Shown: positions 1 to 5,304, counted from the first letter of the stretch. The stretch is 9,940 bases of DNA from Candidatus Falkowiibacteriota bacterium (GCA_026396945.1 JAPLVX010000063.1:1-9940); one strand, 5' to 3'. Made by a program: numbers and translations. Notes: generated by a model not told the origin, from the sequence alone.

Positions 1-123
1 AATTGGTAAAAATTTAACGTTTAGGCCTTCTTTGAGAAATGCAATAAGCGTGGTTGTAGAAAATGAAAATCCATTAGGAGCAATATGTAAGAATTTTAGT
101 AAATATTCTTTTTTAACCAATCT
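1..123 (-). pseudogene. Family 2 glycosyltransferase fragment (no start, runs off the window)
   Basis: An open minus-strand frame of 41 codons enters at the window edge and is closed upstream by TGA at 124-126, so it has no start of its own here. It contains the block APNGFSFSTTTLIAFLKEG followed by LNVKFLPI. I recognise this as the end of the catalytic domain of DPM1/ArnC-like GT-A glycosyltransferases, which typically read N-G-F-S-F-(S/T)-T-T, then leucine-rich, then G-Y-x-V-x-Y-V-P-I. Such enzymes move a sugar from a nucleotide sugar to a lipid carrier or glycan at the inner membrane face. The frame overlaps the last 28 bases of the truncated pnp frame in another phase, so the upstream part of this gene is missing. 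It could be the 3' part of an intact gene brought next to pnp by rearrangement or misassembly. Family assignment is from memory of motifs, not from a search. Confidence 0.55.
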
Positions 124-899
124 TCACCCAGGGCTAAAGTTTTTTGTTTATCGGCCTCTTGTTCTTTTTCTTCCGGGCTCTGTAATTTAGTTTTTTCAAT
201 TTTAATTTTCGAGCTAACGACTTTTTGTAATTCTTTAATTAAATTAATGGCACCACCTAATTCTTTTTGTCCAGCCAGAATCCCTTTGAGAATAGTCGTT
301 TCCGGAATTTCATTAGCGCCCGCTTCAATCATAATAACTTTTTCGGTCGTGCCGGCCACAATTAGATCTAAAGTACTAATCAGTTGTTCGGCGTAGGTCG
401 GATTAAAAATAAATTTATCCTCGATTAAGCCGATGCGAATGCCGCCAATCGGACCCTGCCAATCAAGACCGGAGATAGCGAGTGCCGCCGAAGCCGCGAC
501 TAAAGAAACAATGTCATAATCATTTTCTTGATCAACCGCTAAGACAGTAATAATAACTTGGACATCACGGTTATCCCCATTAGCAAATAAGGGCCGGATT
601 GAACGATCAATCATGCGTCCGGTTAAAACTGATTGGTCAGTTGGTCGGCCTTCACGTTTAACCCATCTCGAGCCTTTAATAATGCCGGCGGCATATAATT
701 TTTCTTCAAACTCTACCATTAAAGGGAAGAAGTCAATTCCTTCCCGCTCGGTTTTAGCCTGAACTACCGTCGCTTGCACCACAGTTTCGCCATATTGTAC
801 CCAGACAGCGGCGTCCGCTTGTTGGGCAATTTTCCCGGTTCTAATTGAGAGGGGTCGGCCGAGCCACTCGCCGGAGACAATTTTTTCTTTGTTTTCCAT
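96..899 (-). CDS. pnp: Polyribonucleotide nucleotidyltransferase (PNPase), N-terminal third only
   Basis: The 267 residues match the start of PNPase, the phosphorolytic 3'-5' exoribonuclease of about 700 residues. Visible landmarks are the first RNase PH domain (about residues 8-140) with FFPL at 57-60, the R-E-G-R-P-T-D block at 82-88 and L-T-G-R-M-I-D-R-S-I-R-P-L-F at 92-105, then a helical linker region (about 205-267). The frame stops at TAA 96-98. It therefore lacks the second RNase PH domain that carries the catalytic centre, and the KH and S1 RNA-binding domains. As written it cannot be an active PNPase. The sequence beyond the stop is not pnp in any frame but a glycosyltransferase fragment, so the gene is broken by a junction near 98-123 rather than by a simple point mutation. 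The ATG at 899 precedes the conserved G-E-W-x-G-R-P-L start of the domain and has no Shine-Dalgarno sequence. Confidence 0.9.
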   Translation of the reverse strand: MENKEKIVSGEWLGRPLSIRTGKIAQQADAAVWVQYGETVVQATVVQAKTEREGIDFFPLMVEFEEKLYAAGIIKGSRWVKREGRPTDQSVLTGRMIDRSIRPLFANGDNRDVQVIITVLAVDQENDYDIVSLVAASAALAISGLDWQGPIGGIRIGLIEDKFIFNPTYAEQLISTLDLIVAGTTEKVIMIEAGANEIPETTILKGILAGQKELGGAINLIKELQKVVSSKIKIEKTKLQSPEEKEQEADKQKTLALGEDWLKKNIY

Positions 900-935
900 A
901 AAATTTGTTGAGCTTGGCCGATAGATTACAGACTA

Positions 936-949
936 TAAGAATCCTCTTA
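936..949 (-). other. Small hairpin in the pnp leader
   Basis: On the minus strand TAAGA, loop GGAT and TCTTA form a 5-bp perfect hairpin about 37 bases upstream of the pnp start. In enterobacteria the pnp leader carries a hairpin used in RNase III/PNPase autoregulation. Position is the only similarity here, and the stem is short and AU-rich, so a role is speculative. Confidence 0.2.
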
Positions 950-1006
950 CAGCTCTATTTATCTAGCGGACAAGAGATTTATTTCTTATTATTTATTAAT
1001 CTTTAG

Positions 1007-1033
1007 TTTATATAAATATAAGGGTTTTGTAAA
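1007..1033 (-). promoter_or_regulatory. Possible pnp promoter
   Basis: On the minus strand TTTACA (1033-1028) and TATAAA (1012-1007) are separated by 15 bases and lie about 108 bases upstream of the pnp start. The spacing is shorter than ideal and the region is AT-rich, so this could be chance. It is the best candidate on that strand between the two divergent genes. Confidence 0.25.
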
Positions 1034-1047
1034 GGTTATTGATAACA

Positions 1048-1076
1048 TTGACAGTATATTATAATTATGATAATGT
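1048..1076 (+). promoter_or_regulatory. Candidate promoter of the secreted-protein gene
   Basis: A perfect TTGACA lies at 1048-1053. Possible -10 elements are GATAAT at 1069-1074 (15-base spacer) or TAATGT at 1071-1076 (17-base spacer). The start codon is about 46 bases further on. A second TTGACA at 1091-1096 has no good -10 partner before the ATG. This looks like a sigma-70-type promoter, not the TAnnTTTG type of Bacteroidota, which matters for judging whether the gene is at home in this genome. Confidence 0.4.
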
Positions 1077-1121
1077 TCGGTGTTAGTTGTTTGACAATTT
1101 ATTAACCCTAATACCAATATC

Positions 1122-2276
1122 ATGAAAAAATGGCTGATTTCCGTATTTATGATTGGCGCTATATTTAGTGCCGTGCCTATTGTTAGCGGGCAGGTGCCAC
1201 CGCCCTCCAATTATCGTTTTTATCACCCAATCACCGGCTCACCACTCGCCCCTTTTCAGGACACGATCTTCTTGGTTCCGGGCCAGTATTTCAATCTTCA
1301 ATATGCATTTAAGGAAATACATGACTGGAAAAAAATAATCCAATTCGTCTTGACCGCTAATTACTCCGGTTTTGCTTGCACGCCCGGCGTTGCTCAACCC
1401 GATGACTATTATTGGTTTCACTGGCAATCCTCTTCCTTGTGGTCGAGCCCGCAGGGATATTGTTATGGCGGTAATTATTGCTGCCAATACGGAACCGATA
1501 ACTCAAGTTTTGGCTGGTCATCAACTTATACTCAATTAAAGGGAGCTTATCTGGGGTTATTTGAAGGGATCGCTTGCGGTTTGAATATTGGCCAGACTTA
1601 CAAATTTACTCTTAATTTAGAGATTACTGAATCTGGTCCCGGAGGCTATGGCAACATTTACCATAAAACTTTGACTCAGTATTTTAAGATCGTCGATGGG
1701 GTTAGGGGCGATGCTAATGGTGACAGCCAAGTTACCGAAGAAGATCAGTTAATTCTGATTGATGGTATTAATGGCGGCCTGACTAATTTATGGCAAAATT
1801 ATGCCGGCAATTATTCGGCCACTGGGTTAAACTATTATCGTTGTCACATGTTGCGTACTTACCCGACCTTAATGGATGCTTGCTACCAGAACGTTTGGGT
1901 TTGGGATCCTTTTGAGCCCTTAGTCCAAGGGCTTGGTATTGGTGAACTTTTATCGCTTGATTCTTGCTCGGTCGCTGATTGTATTTTGGCAAATCTTTTT
2001 GGCAAGTCGACGCCTAGCTCTAAAGAAGCCAAGTTATCTAAACTGATCAATGACTGGCTAGTCTCGGTTTACCCCAATCCTTTTGTGGACAAGATTTCGA
2101 TTCATGCGCCTCCAGGGAAAATAGAAATTTTTGACGCCACTGGCCGTCAAGTTAAATCGGACATGATTGGGGAGGGGGATTTATTGATTGCCACTGGTGA
2201 TTTTAAACCGGGTTTGTATATTATTAAATATAGCAATAAATTCGGTTTAACCGTAGGGCGCAAAATTGTGAAGTAG
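1122..2276 (+). CDS. Secreted protein with dockerin-like Ca loop and T9SS type A-like C-terminal domain
   Basis: The protein has 384 residues. Residues 1-23 are a clear signal peptide: MKKW, a hydrophobic core, then a likely cut after V-S-G. The middle (about 24-190) is aromatic- and cysteine-rich (Cys 86, 114, 120, 121, 152) with no family I can name. Residues 196-208 read G-D-A-N-G-D-S-Q-V-T-E-E-D, the D-x-N-x-D-x-x-x-x-x-x-D calcium loop of dockerin-type EF hands. More cysteines follow at 241, 254, 282 and 287. Residues 315-384 form a compact beta domain with V-Y-P-N-P-F at 316-321, I-F-D-A-T-G-R at 336-342, a P-G-L-Y-I-I-K-Y strand at 363-370 and a final G-R-K-I-V-K. This is the pattern of the type IX secretion C-terminal sorting domain (Por secretion tail). 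In Bacteroidota that domain directs passage through the outer membrane and attachment to the surface. The gene lies alone on the plus strand between pnp and the NYN gene, with no Shine-Dalgarno sequence before the ATG. Transfer or a chimeric contig are real alternatives. Confidence 0.8.
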   Translation: MKKWLISVFMIGAIFSAVPIVSGQVPPPSNYRFYHPITGSPLAPFQDTIFLVPGQYFNLQYAFKEIHDWKKIIQFVLTANYSGFACTPGVAQPDDYYWFHWQSSSLWSSPQGYCYGGNYCCQYGTDNSSFGWSSTYTQLKGAYLGLFEGIACGLNIGQTYKFTLNLEITESGPGGYGNIYHKTLTQYFKIVDGVRGDANGDSQVTEEDQLILIDGINGGLTNLWQNYAGNYSATGLNYYRCHMLRTYPTLMDACYQNVWVWDPFEPLVQGLGIGELLSLDSCSVADCILANLFGKSTPSSKEAKLSKLINDWLVSVYPNPFVDKISIHAPPGKIEIFDATGRQVKSDMIGEGDLLIATGDFKPGLYIIKYSNKFGLTVGRKIVK

Positions 2277-2299
2277 AATTTCAATTTAGAAGATTTTTT

Positions 2300-2325
2300 A
2301 AGGCTCTTTCCCGAGGGCCTTTTTT
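2300..2325 (+). terminator. Rho-independent terminator of the secreted-protein gene
   Basis: AAGGCTCT (2300-2307), loop TTCCCG and AGGGCCTT (2314-2321) pair over 8 bp with one G-U, and run straight into a T tract. The hairpin starts 24 bases after the stop codon of the secreted-protein gene. Confidence 0.85.
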
Positions 2326-2376
2326 ATTTGTAGTTTTAGATAATTTCATAAGCCTTTCTTTAGATAAGCTTTTTTT

Positions 2377-2411
2377 AAAAAAGAGAGAGCTCAAAAAAGC
2401 CCTCCCCTTTT
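2377..2411 (-). terminator. Rho-independent terminator of the NYN gene
   Basis: On the minus strand AAAAGGGGAGGGC (2411-2399), an 8-base loop TTTTTTGA and GCTCTCTCTT plus following T residues form a stem of up to 13 bp with several G-U pairs, leading into a T run at 2382-2377. It lies 33 bases after the NYN stop codon and faces the terminator of the convergent secreted-protein gene. Confidence 0.65.
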
Positions 2412-2444
2412 AATATATTTTTTATTTTGTGGGAAAATTAATTT

Positions 2445-2972
2445 TTAAGCAATTAAAAATTTCTTATTAGCGCCGAGATCAGTAAAGTCGTCCGCTTCTT
2501 CAACTAGTCGGGATGAAGTAGTTTTTCTAAAGGCCATAACTTCAACTAAACAGCCTTTATTGTTTTGTAAATAAGAAACGAGCGGGATATAATCACCATC
2601 GCCGGAAACTAAAATTATTACGTCTAATTTATCGGCTAATTTAATGGCATCAATCGCTATGCCTACATCCCAGTCGGCTTTTTTGGCGCCGCCGGCAAAA
2701 ATTTGCAAATCTTTCATCTTTACTTCAAAGCCTTGTTGGCTTAGGGCTTCAAAGAAAGGCATTTCTTCTTCGCTTTCAGTTTTAACCACATAAGCGGTGG
2801 CCCGAACTAATTTTCGTCCGGAGACACCCTGGTTTAAGATCTCTTTAAAATTAACCTTTTTACTGTATAGATTTTTAGCGGAGTGGTACATATTGGCCAC
2901 ATCGACGAGTAACCCGATTCTTTGTTCTTTATGTTTAATCATATTTTTATTATTTATTTCACGTATATTCAT
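2445..2972 (-). CDS. NYN/LabA-like (DUF88) PIN-fold protein, putative RNase
   Basis: The 175 residues match the NYN-domain family, a PIN-like nuclease fold found in LabA-type proteins and expected to cut RNA with a metal-binding cluster of acidic residues. Visible candidate metal ligands are D24 in L-L-V-D-V-A-N-M-Y (with N27), D100, D102 and D108 in K-A-D-W-D-V-G-I-A-I-D-A-I, and D125 and D127 in V-S-G-D-G-D-Y-I-P-L. All family hallmarks are present, so it should be catalytically competent, but the target RNA is unknown. The longest frame begins at 2972, where the ATG overlaps a TATAAT box. The second ATG at 2942 (Met11), just before the conserved domain, may be the real start, giving 165 residues. 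It lies between rpsO and a convergent gene, with its own terminator. Confidence 0.85.
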   Translation of the reverse strand: MNIREINNKNMIKHKEQRIGLLVDVANMYHSAKNLYSKKVNFKEILNQGVSGRKLVRATAYVVKTESEEEMPFFEALSQQGFEVKMKDLQIFAGGAKKADWDVGIAIDAIKLADKLDVIILVSGDGDYIPLVSYLQNNKGCLVEVMAFRKTTSSRLVEEADDFTDLGANKKFLIA

Positions 2973-2999
2973 TATATAACATTAATCCGCCCTGGTGAA
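2971..2999 (-). promoter_or_regulatory. Candidate promoter of the NYN gene
   Basis: On the minus strand TATAAT occupies 2976-2971, and TTCACC lies 17 bases upstream (2999-2994), within the loop of the rpsO hairpin. The perfect -10 overlaps the first possible ATG (2972-2970). Transcription would start near 2964, which favours translation from the ATG at 2942. Confidence 0.4.
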
Positions 3000-3012
3000 G
3001 GGGCGGATTAAT
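2981..3012 (-). terminator. 12-bp hairpin immediately after rpsO
   Basis: ATTAATCCGCCC (3012-3001 on the minus strand), an 8-base loop and GGGCGGATTAAT (2992-2981) form a perfect 12-bp stem starting 5 bases after the rpsO stop. The run after it on the minus strand (GTTATAT) is a poor U tract, while the plus-strand side has AGATTTTATTT. It may be a weak terminator, attenuator or 3'-end stabiliser of the rpsO message, and may also block plus-strand readthrough. Confidence 0.6.
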
Positions 3013-3017
3013 AGATT

Positions 3018-3386
3018 TTATTTAACCAATTCTTCTTCTTTGAGTTCTTCTTCGGCTTCCGGAGAGATATATTTTTTTTCTTTCATTAATTCCTCCTGTT
3101 CTTCTTCTTGCATCTTTTGGGCGACTTTCAGTTTTAGTTTTTGCGCTAATTCCATGAAGGCGGCCGCATTCTCTTTTTGCAAATATTTTAGAAGTTTTCG
3201 TCTTTCACCAACTTTTTTGAGCAAACCGCGACGAGAGGAATAATCATGTTTGTGTTGTTTCAGATGCTCAGTCAATTCTTTTATTTCTTCAGTTAAAATC
3301 GCTATTTGCACTTGAGCTGAACCGGTGTCGCTGTCATGAGTGCGGAATTTTTTAATAATTTTTTCTTTAGTTTTTTTGTCTAACAT
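3018..3386 (-). CDS. rpsO: 30S ribosomal protein S15 with acidic C-terminal extension
   Basis: S15 binds 16S rRNA at the central-domain three-way junction early in 30S assembly. Residues 1-89 cover the family. [11 protein letters not shown] at 17-27 is the conserved T-G-S-x-x-x-Q region. [10 protein letters not shown] at 47-56 carries the rRNA-contacting His, Asp and Ser positions, and [11 protein letters not shown] is at 59-69. The protein has 122 residues where the family usually has about 89. Residues 91-122 are an extra, strongly acidic Glu/Lys tail likely to be helical or disordered. No Shine-Dalgarno sequence precedes the ATG. The usual partner pnp is not directly downstream: the NYN gene and an opposite-strand gene lie between. 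Confidence 0.95.
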   Translation of the reverse strand: MLDKKTKEKIIKKFRTHDSDTGSAQVQIAILTEEIKELTEHLKQHKHDYSSRRGLLKKVGERRKLLKYLQKENAAAFMELAQKLKLKVAQKMQEEEQEELMKEKKYISPEAEEELKEEELVK

Positions 3387-3492
3387 ACACTTTTTCGCTC
3401 TATCCGAGATGCGATATCTTTAACGCGGCGATTGGCCGCTGGTCCATCGCTTCCAAGAAAGAGTGATTATTTTTAAATTATTTAAGTTTAGA
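3387..3492 (-). promoter_or_regulatory. Structured leader between rpsT and rpsO
   Basis: This 105-base spacer is clearly more GC-rich in its middle than the other spacers. On the minus strand GCGATGG and CCAATCGC can pair around an 8-base loop with one bulged A. Nearer the start codon TCG/CGA and CTC/GAG can pair around GGATA. S15 represses its own mRNA through leader structures in several bacteria, so an S15-binding leader is plausible but not shown. No convincing separate promoter was seen, so rpsO may be read from the rpsT promoter. Confidence 0.35.
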
Positions 3493-3753
3493 TTATTTAA
3501 GGGCGTTAAGCTTTCTTTGCAATTGTGATTTCTTGCGGGCGGCAGTATTTCTTTTAATGATTCCTCTTTTGGCGGCCTTATCGATTGCTTTAACGGTTAA
3601 TTTAAAATCATTTTTAACTTTTTTGTCTTGATCTTTGATTTGGCCAAGATTATTTTTAATTAATTTTCTTAAACCAGCCATTTGTTTTTGGTTAGCCGTT
3701 TTTCTTTTTAAATTTTTACGCAATTCTTTTTTGGCGGATTTTTTATTAGGCAT
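3493..3753 (-). CDS. rpsT: 30S ribosomal protein S20
   Basis: The 86 residues are of normal length for S20, an all-helical primary binder of 16S rRNA in the 30S body. The sequence starts M-P-N-K-K-S-A-K-K and is dominated by Lys and Arg. It carries the family pattern A-I-D-K-A-A-K-R-G-I-I-K-R-N-T-A-A-R-K-K-S near residues 56-76, matching the usual D-x-A-x-x-K-G-x-I-x-x-N-x-A-x-R-x-K-S-R. A strong promoter lies about 40 bases upstream. No Shine-Dalgarno sequence is seen before the ATG. Confidence 0.95.
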   Translation of the reverse strand: MPNKKSAKKELRKNLKRKTANQKQMAGLRKLIKNNLGQIKDQDKKVKNDFKLTVKAIDKAAKRGIIKRNTAARKKSQLQRKLNALK

Positions 3754-3791
3754 ACAACATTAAATATAAATTAATTTGATTAGTATAATTG

Positions 3792-3820
3792 ATTCTAACA
3801 GGATTATATCTATAAGTCAA
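3792..3820 (-). promoter_or_regulatory. rpsT promoter
   Basis: On the minus strand TTGACT (3820-3815) and TAGAAT (3797-3792) are separated by exactly 17 bases. The -35 box begins at the base right after the encoded CCA of tRNA-Pro. The start of transcription would be near 3785, giving a leader of about 32 bases before rpsT. This is among the best sigma-70-type promoters in the window. Confidence 0.65.
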
Positions 3821-3898
3821 TGGTCGGGGTGGTGAGATTCGAACTCACGATCTTCTGGTCCCAAACCAGACGCCTTGGACCAACTGGGCCACACCCCG
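3821..3898 (-). tRNA. tRNA-Pro (anticodon TGG)
   Basis: A full cloverleaf is visible: acceptor stem CGGGGTG/CACCCCG, anticodon stem TCTGG/CCAGA around loop TTTGGGA (anticodon TGG, reads CCN), and T arm GTGAG-TTCGAAT-CTCAC. Discriminator A is followed by an encoded CCA (3823-3821). It is the last gene of the four-tRNA cluster. Confidence 0.95.
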
Positions 3899-3912
3899 AA
3901 TATATAAAATTA

Positions 3913-3940
3913 AACCCGCATTAGAGTAAGCTCTCGGGTT
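3913..3940 (-). terminator. Hairpin between tRNA-Phe and tRNA-Pro
   Basis: On the minus strand AACCCG and CGGGTT form an outer 6-bp stem, with AGAG/CTCT as an inner stem around CTTA, followed by TAATTTT. It could be a weak terminator or a processing structure within the tRNA transcript. Confidence 0.4.
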
Positions 3941-3956
3941 CAATTTCATATGTATG

Positions 3957-4028
3957 TGCCCCGGGTCAGAATCGAACTGACGACACAAGGATTTTCAGTC
4001 CTTTGCTCTACCACTGAGCTACCGAGGC
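3957..4028 (-). tRNA. tRNA-Phe (anticodon GAA)
   Basis: Acceptor GCCTCGG pairs with CCGGGGC through one U-G pair. The D arm is GCTC/GAGC, the anticodon stem AAGGA/TCCTT surrounds loop CTGAAAA (anticodon GAA), and the T arm is GTCAG-TTCGATT-CTGAC. The discriminator A is followed by CAT, so CCA is not encoded and must be added by a CCA-adding enzyme. The length without CCA is 72 nt. Confidence 0.95.
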
Positions 4029-4056
4029 TCTATTTAATTGTAAAATTATAAACAAG

Positions 4057-4129
4057 TTGCGGGGGTCGGATTCGAACCGACGACCTCTAGGTTATGGGCC
4101 TAGCGAGCTGCCAACTGCTCTACCCCGCT
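4057..4129 (-). tRNA. Initiator tRNA-fMet (anticodon CAT), unusual C33
   Basis: The cloverleaf has anticodon loop CCCATAA between stems CTAGG and CCTAG, D stem GAGC/GCTC and T arm GTCGG-TTCGAAT-CCGAC. Initiator marks are the unpaired first position (A1 opposite A72, where most bacteria have C1:A72) and the A11:U24 pair in the D stem. Unusual points are C33 in place of the near-universal U33, and only two of the three G:C pairs expected at 29-31:39-41 (A29:U41 here). CCA is not encoded (A73 is followed by CTT). An elongator tRNA-Met or a tRNA-Ile2 (CAT, lysidine-modified) is less likely given the 1:72 mismatch and A11:U24. Confidence 0.85.
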
Positions 4130-4156
4130 ATGAATTATTTTTTTGTAAAAATAAAT

Positions 4157-4233
4157 TGGTGGGCGATGGAGGACTCGAACCTCCGACCTCAACATTATCA
4201 GTGTTGCGCTCTAACCAGCTGAGCTAATCGCCC
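4157..4233 (-). tRNA. tRNA-Ile (anticodon GAT)
   Basis: Acceptor GGGCGAT/ATCGCCC, D arm GCTC/GAGC, anticodon stem CAACA/TGTTG around CTGATAA (anticodon GAT) and T arm GGAGG-TTCGAGT-CCTCC are all perfectly paired. Discriminator A is followed by an encoded CCA. It is the first gene of the tRNA cluster, behind its promoter. Confidence 0.96.
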
Positions 4234-4276
4234 CTAAATTAGCAACAAAAAATCAGTTATGGCAAATTATGGATAA

Positions 4277-4305
4277 AATATAACAAACAACCTATAAAAA
4301 AGCAA
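4277..4305 (-). promoter_or_regulatory. Promoter of the tRNA cluster
   Basis: On the minus strand TTGCTT (4305-4300) and TATATT (4282-4277) are 17 bases apart, placing the transcription start about 35 bases before the 5' end of tRNA-Ile. It would drive Ile, fMet, Phe and Pro in series. It lies just downstream of the holA stop codon. Confidence 0.5.
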
Positions 4306-4320
4306 GCGTTTAAATTCCGT

Positions 4321-5304
4321 TTAAATAGCGGAAATTAATAAACTTATCTCAGTTTTAAGATCGCCGCGCCCACTTTTGTTTAAATAGTCAATCTCGATTA
4401 ATTTATTAAGATAATTTTTTAATTCTTGGCTGGAAAAATTTTTGGCCGCTCCCCAAGCTTTTTTTACCACGTAAGGATGAAGTTTTAATTCTTGGCTAGT
4501 TCGCTCCGGATCCATTTTACTTAAGTCGGCATCTTTAATTTGTAAAATAATTTTAAATTGCCGCATTAACATGCTTAGAATATATTCTTCGCTCGCGCCA
4601 GCTAAATACTGTTCTTCCAATAGGGCGGTGGCTAATTTTTTATTTTTAGCGCTTAGAGCATCAGTTAAAGCAAATATATTTTCTTCATAAGTGTTAGTGA
4701 CGAGTTCTTTTACCTGAGCTAATTTAATTTCCGCTTCTCCTAGTTGATAATTGGCGAGTTTGTTAATTTCTTGATGTAGGCGCCAGAGATCCGGTCCGAC
4801 TAAAGTTAATAGGGCTTGTAGGGCGGCCGGGTTAATTGTTTTATCGTATTGTTTAAATTCGTCTTTAATAAATTTAACTAATTGGTCGTTGCTTAAGGCT
4901 TTGAATTCCTGCACGTACTTTTGCTGGCTCAGCCAAGTGAACAATGGTTTGGCCGCGGCCGGGATCGGTTTATCCTTGGTATTTAATTCTTCGTCATAAA
5001 AAATAATAATTGTCGCCTCATCATCTTTGGTGGTGGCGCTAGTTTTTTTTAAGTAGTTTAAAAGTTCCGGAAATAGAGTCGTGGTTTTATTAACAAATAG
5101 ATTCTCAATTACCACTAATCTTTTTTTAACAAACAGAGAGCCAGTGGCGATGGCTTCTTGAATATTCTTGAGATTAGCACTCGCGCCCGACAAAACATTT
5201 AAGCTGCTGGCCCGAGGGTCAACCTCGTTAATGAATTTTTCTTTTAATTCTTTTATTTTGCGTTGGCTCCGAAAAGTGTCCGGACCGTAGATAAAGATAA
5301 TCAT
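4321..5304 (-). CDS. holA: DNA polymerase III subunit delta
   Basis: The 327 residues are close to the usual length of the delta subunit, the clamp-loader component that opens the sliding clamp. The N-terminus M-I-I-F-I-Y-G-P-D-T-F-R matches the family start (x-x-Y-G-x-D-x-F-x). The delta fold follows: an AAA+-like N-terminal half without a functional Walker A motif, a region around L-V-G-P-D-L-W-R-L-H-Q-E-I-N-K-L at about 168-183 with the family's D-x-x-x-L-x-x-E-x-x-K-L pattern, and a helical C-terminal collar domain with the N-x-F-A-L-T-D-A-L-type segment (here Y-E-E-N-I-F-A-L-T-D-A-L). The ATG overlaps the stop of the MurL-MurD gene as ATGA, so translation is probably coupled. The overlap with a peptidoglycan gene is a matter of operon packing rather than shared function. 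Confidence 0.9.
   Translation of the reverse strand: MIIFIYGPDTFRSQRKIKELKEKFINEVDPRASSLNVLSGASANLKNIQEAIATGSLFVKKRLVVIENLFVNKTTTLFPELLNYLKKTSATTKDDEATIIIFYDEELNTKDKPIPAAAKPLFTWLSQQKYVQEFKALSNDQLVKFIKDEFKQYDKTINPAALQALLTLVGPDLWRLHQEINKLANYQLGEAEIKLAQVKELVTNTYEENIFALTDALSAKNKKLATALLEEQYLAGASEEYILSMLMRQFKIILQIKDADLSKMDPERTSQELKLHPYVVKKAWGAAKNFSSQELKNYLNKLIEIDYLNKSGRGDLKTEISLLISAI

Noticed and set aside
2..190. Plus-strand open frame through the left edge
   Set aside because: It lies antisense to both the glycosyltransferase fragment and the end of the pnp frame, has no recognisable content, and the minus-strand reading gives clear family motifs.
989..1210. Minus-strand 73-codon frame in the pnp/secreted-protein spacer
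   Set aside because: It runs antisense into the signal peptide region of the secreted protein and has low-complexity content with no family pattern. It is treated as non-coding.
1153..1992. Several frames overlapping the secreted-protein gene (plus 1153-1338, minus 1239-1487, minus 1783-1992)
   Set aside because: These are shadows in other frames of a gene with a clear signal peptide and C-terminal domain.
2797..3243. Plus-strand frames over the NYN and rpsO genes
   Set aside because: They are antisense to recognised genes, and the Ser/Phe-rich content is typical of reversed Lys/Glu-rich coding sequence.
3821..4233. tRNA cluster as a CRISPR array or integration site
   Set aside because: The regular spacing comes from four different complete tRNA genes. 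There are no identical repeats, no duplicated tRNA 3' end and no integrase nearby.
4307..4326. Direct repeat CGTTTAAAT twice at the end of holA
   Set aside because: It is two copies of a 9-base AT-rich word 2 bases apart. It could be seen as a weak terminator or an att-like site, but there is no integrase or U tract to support either.
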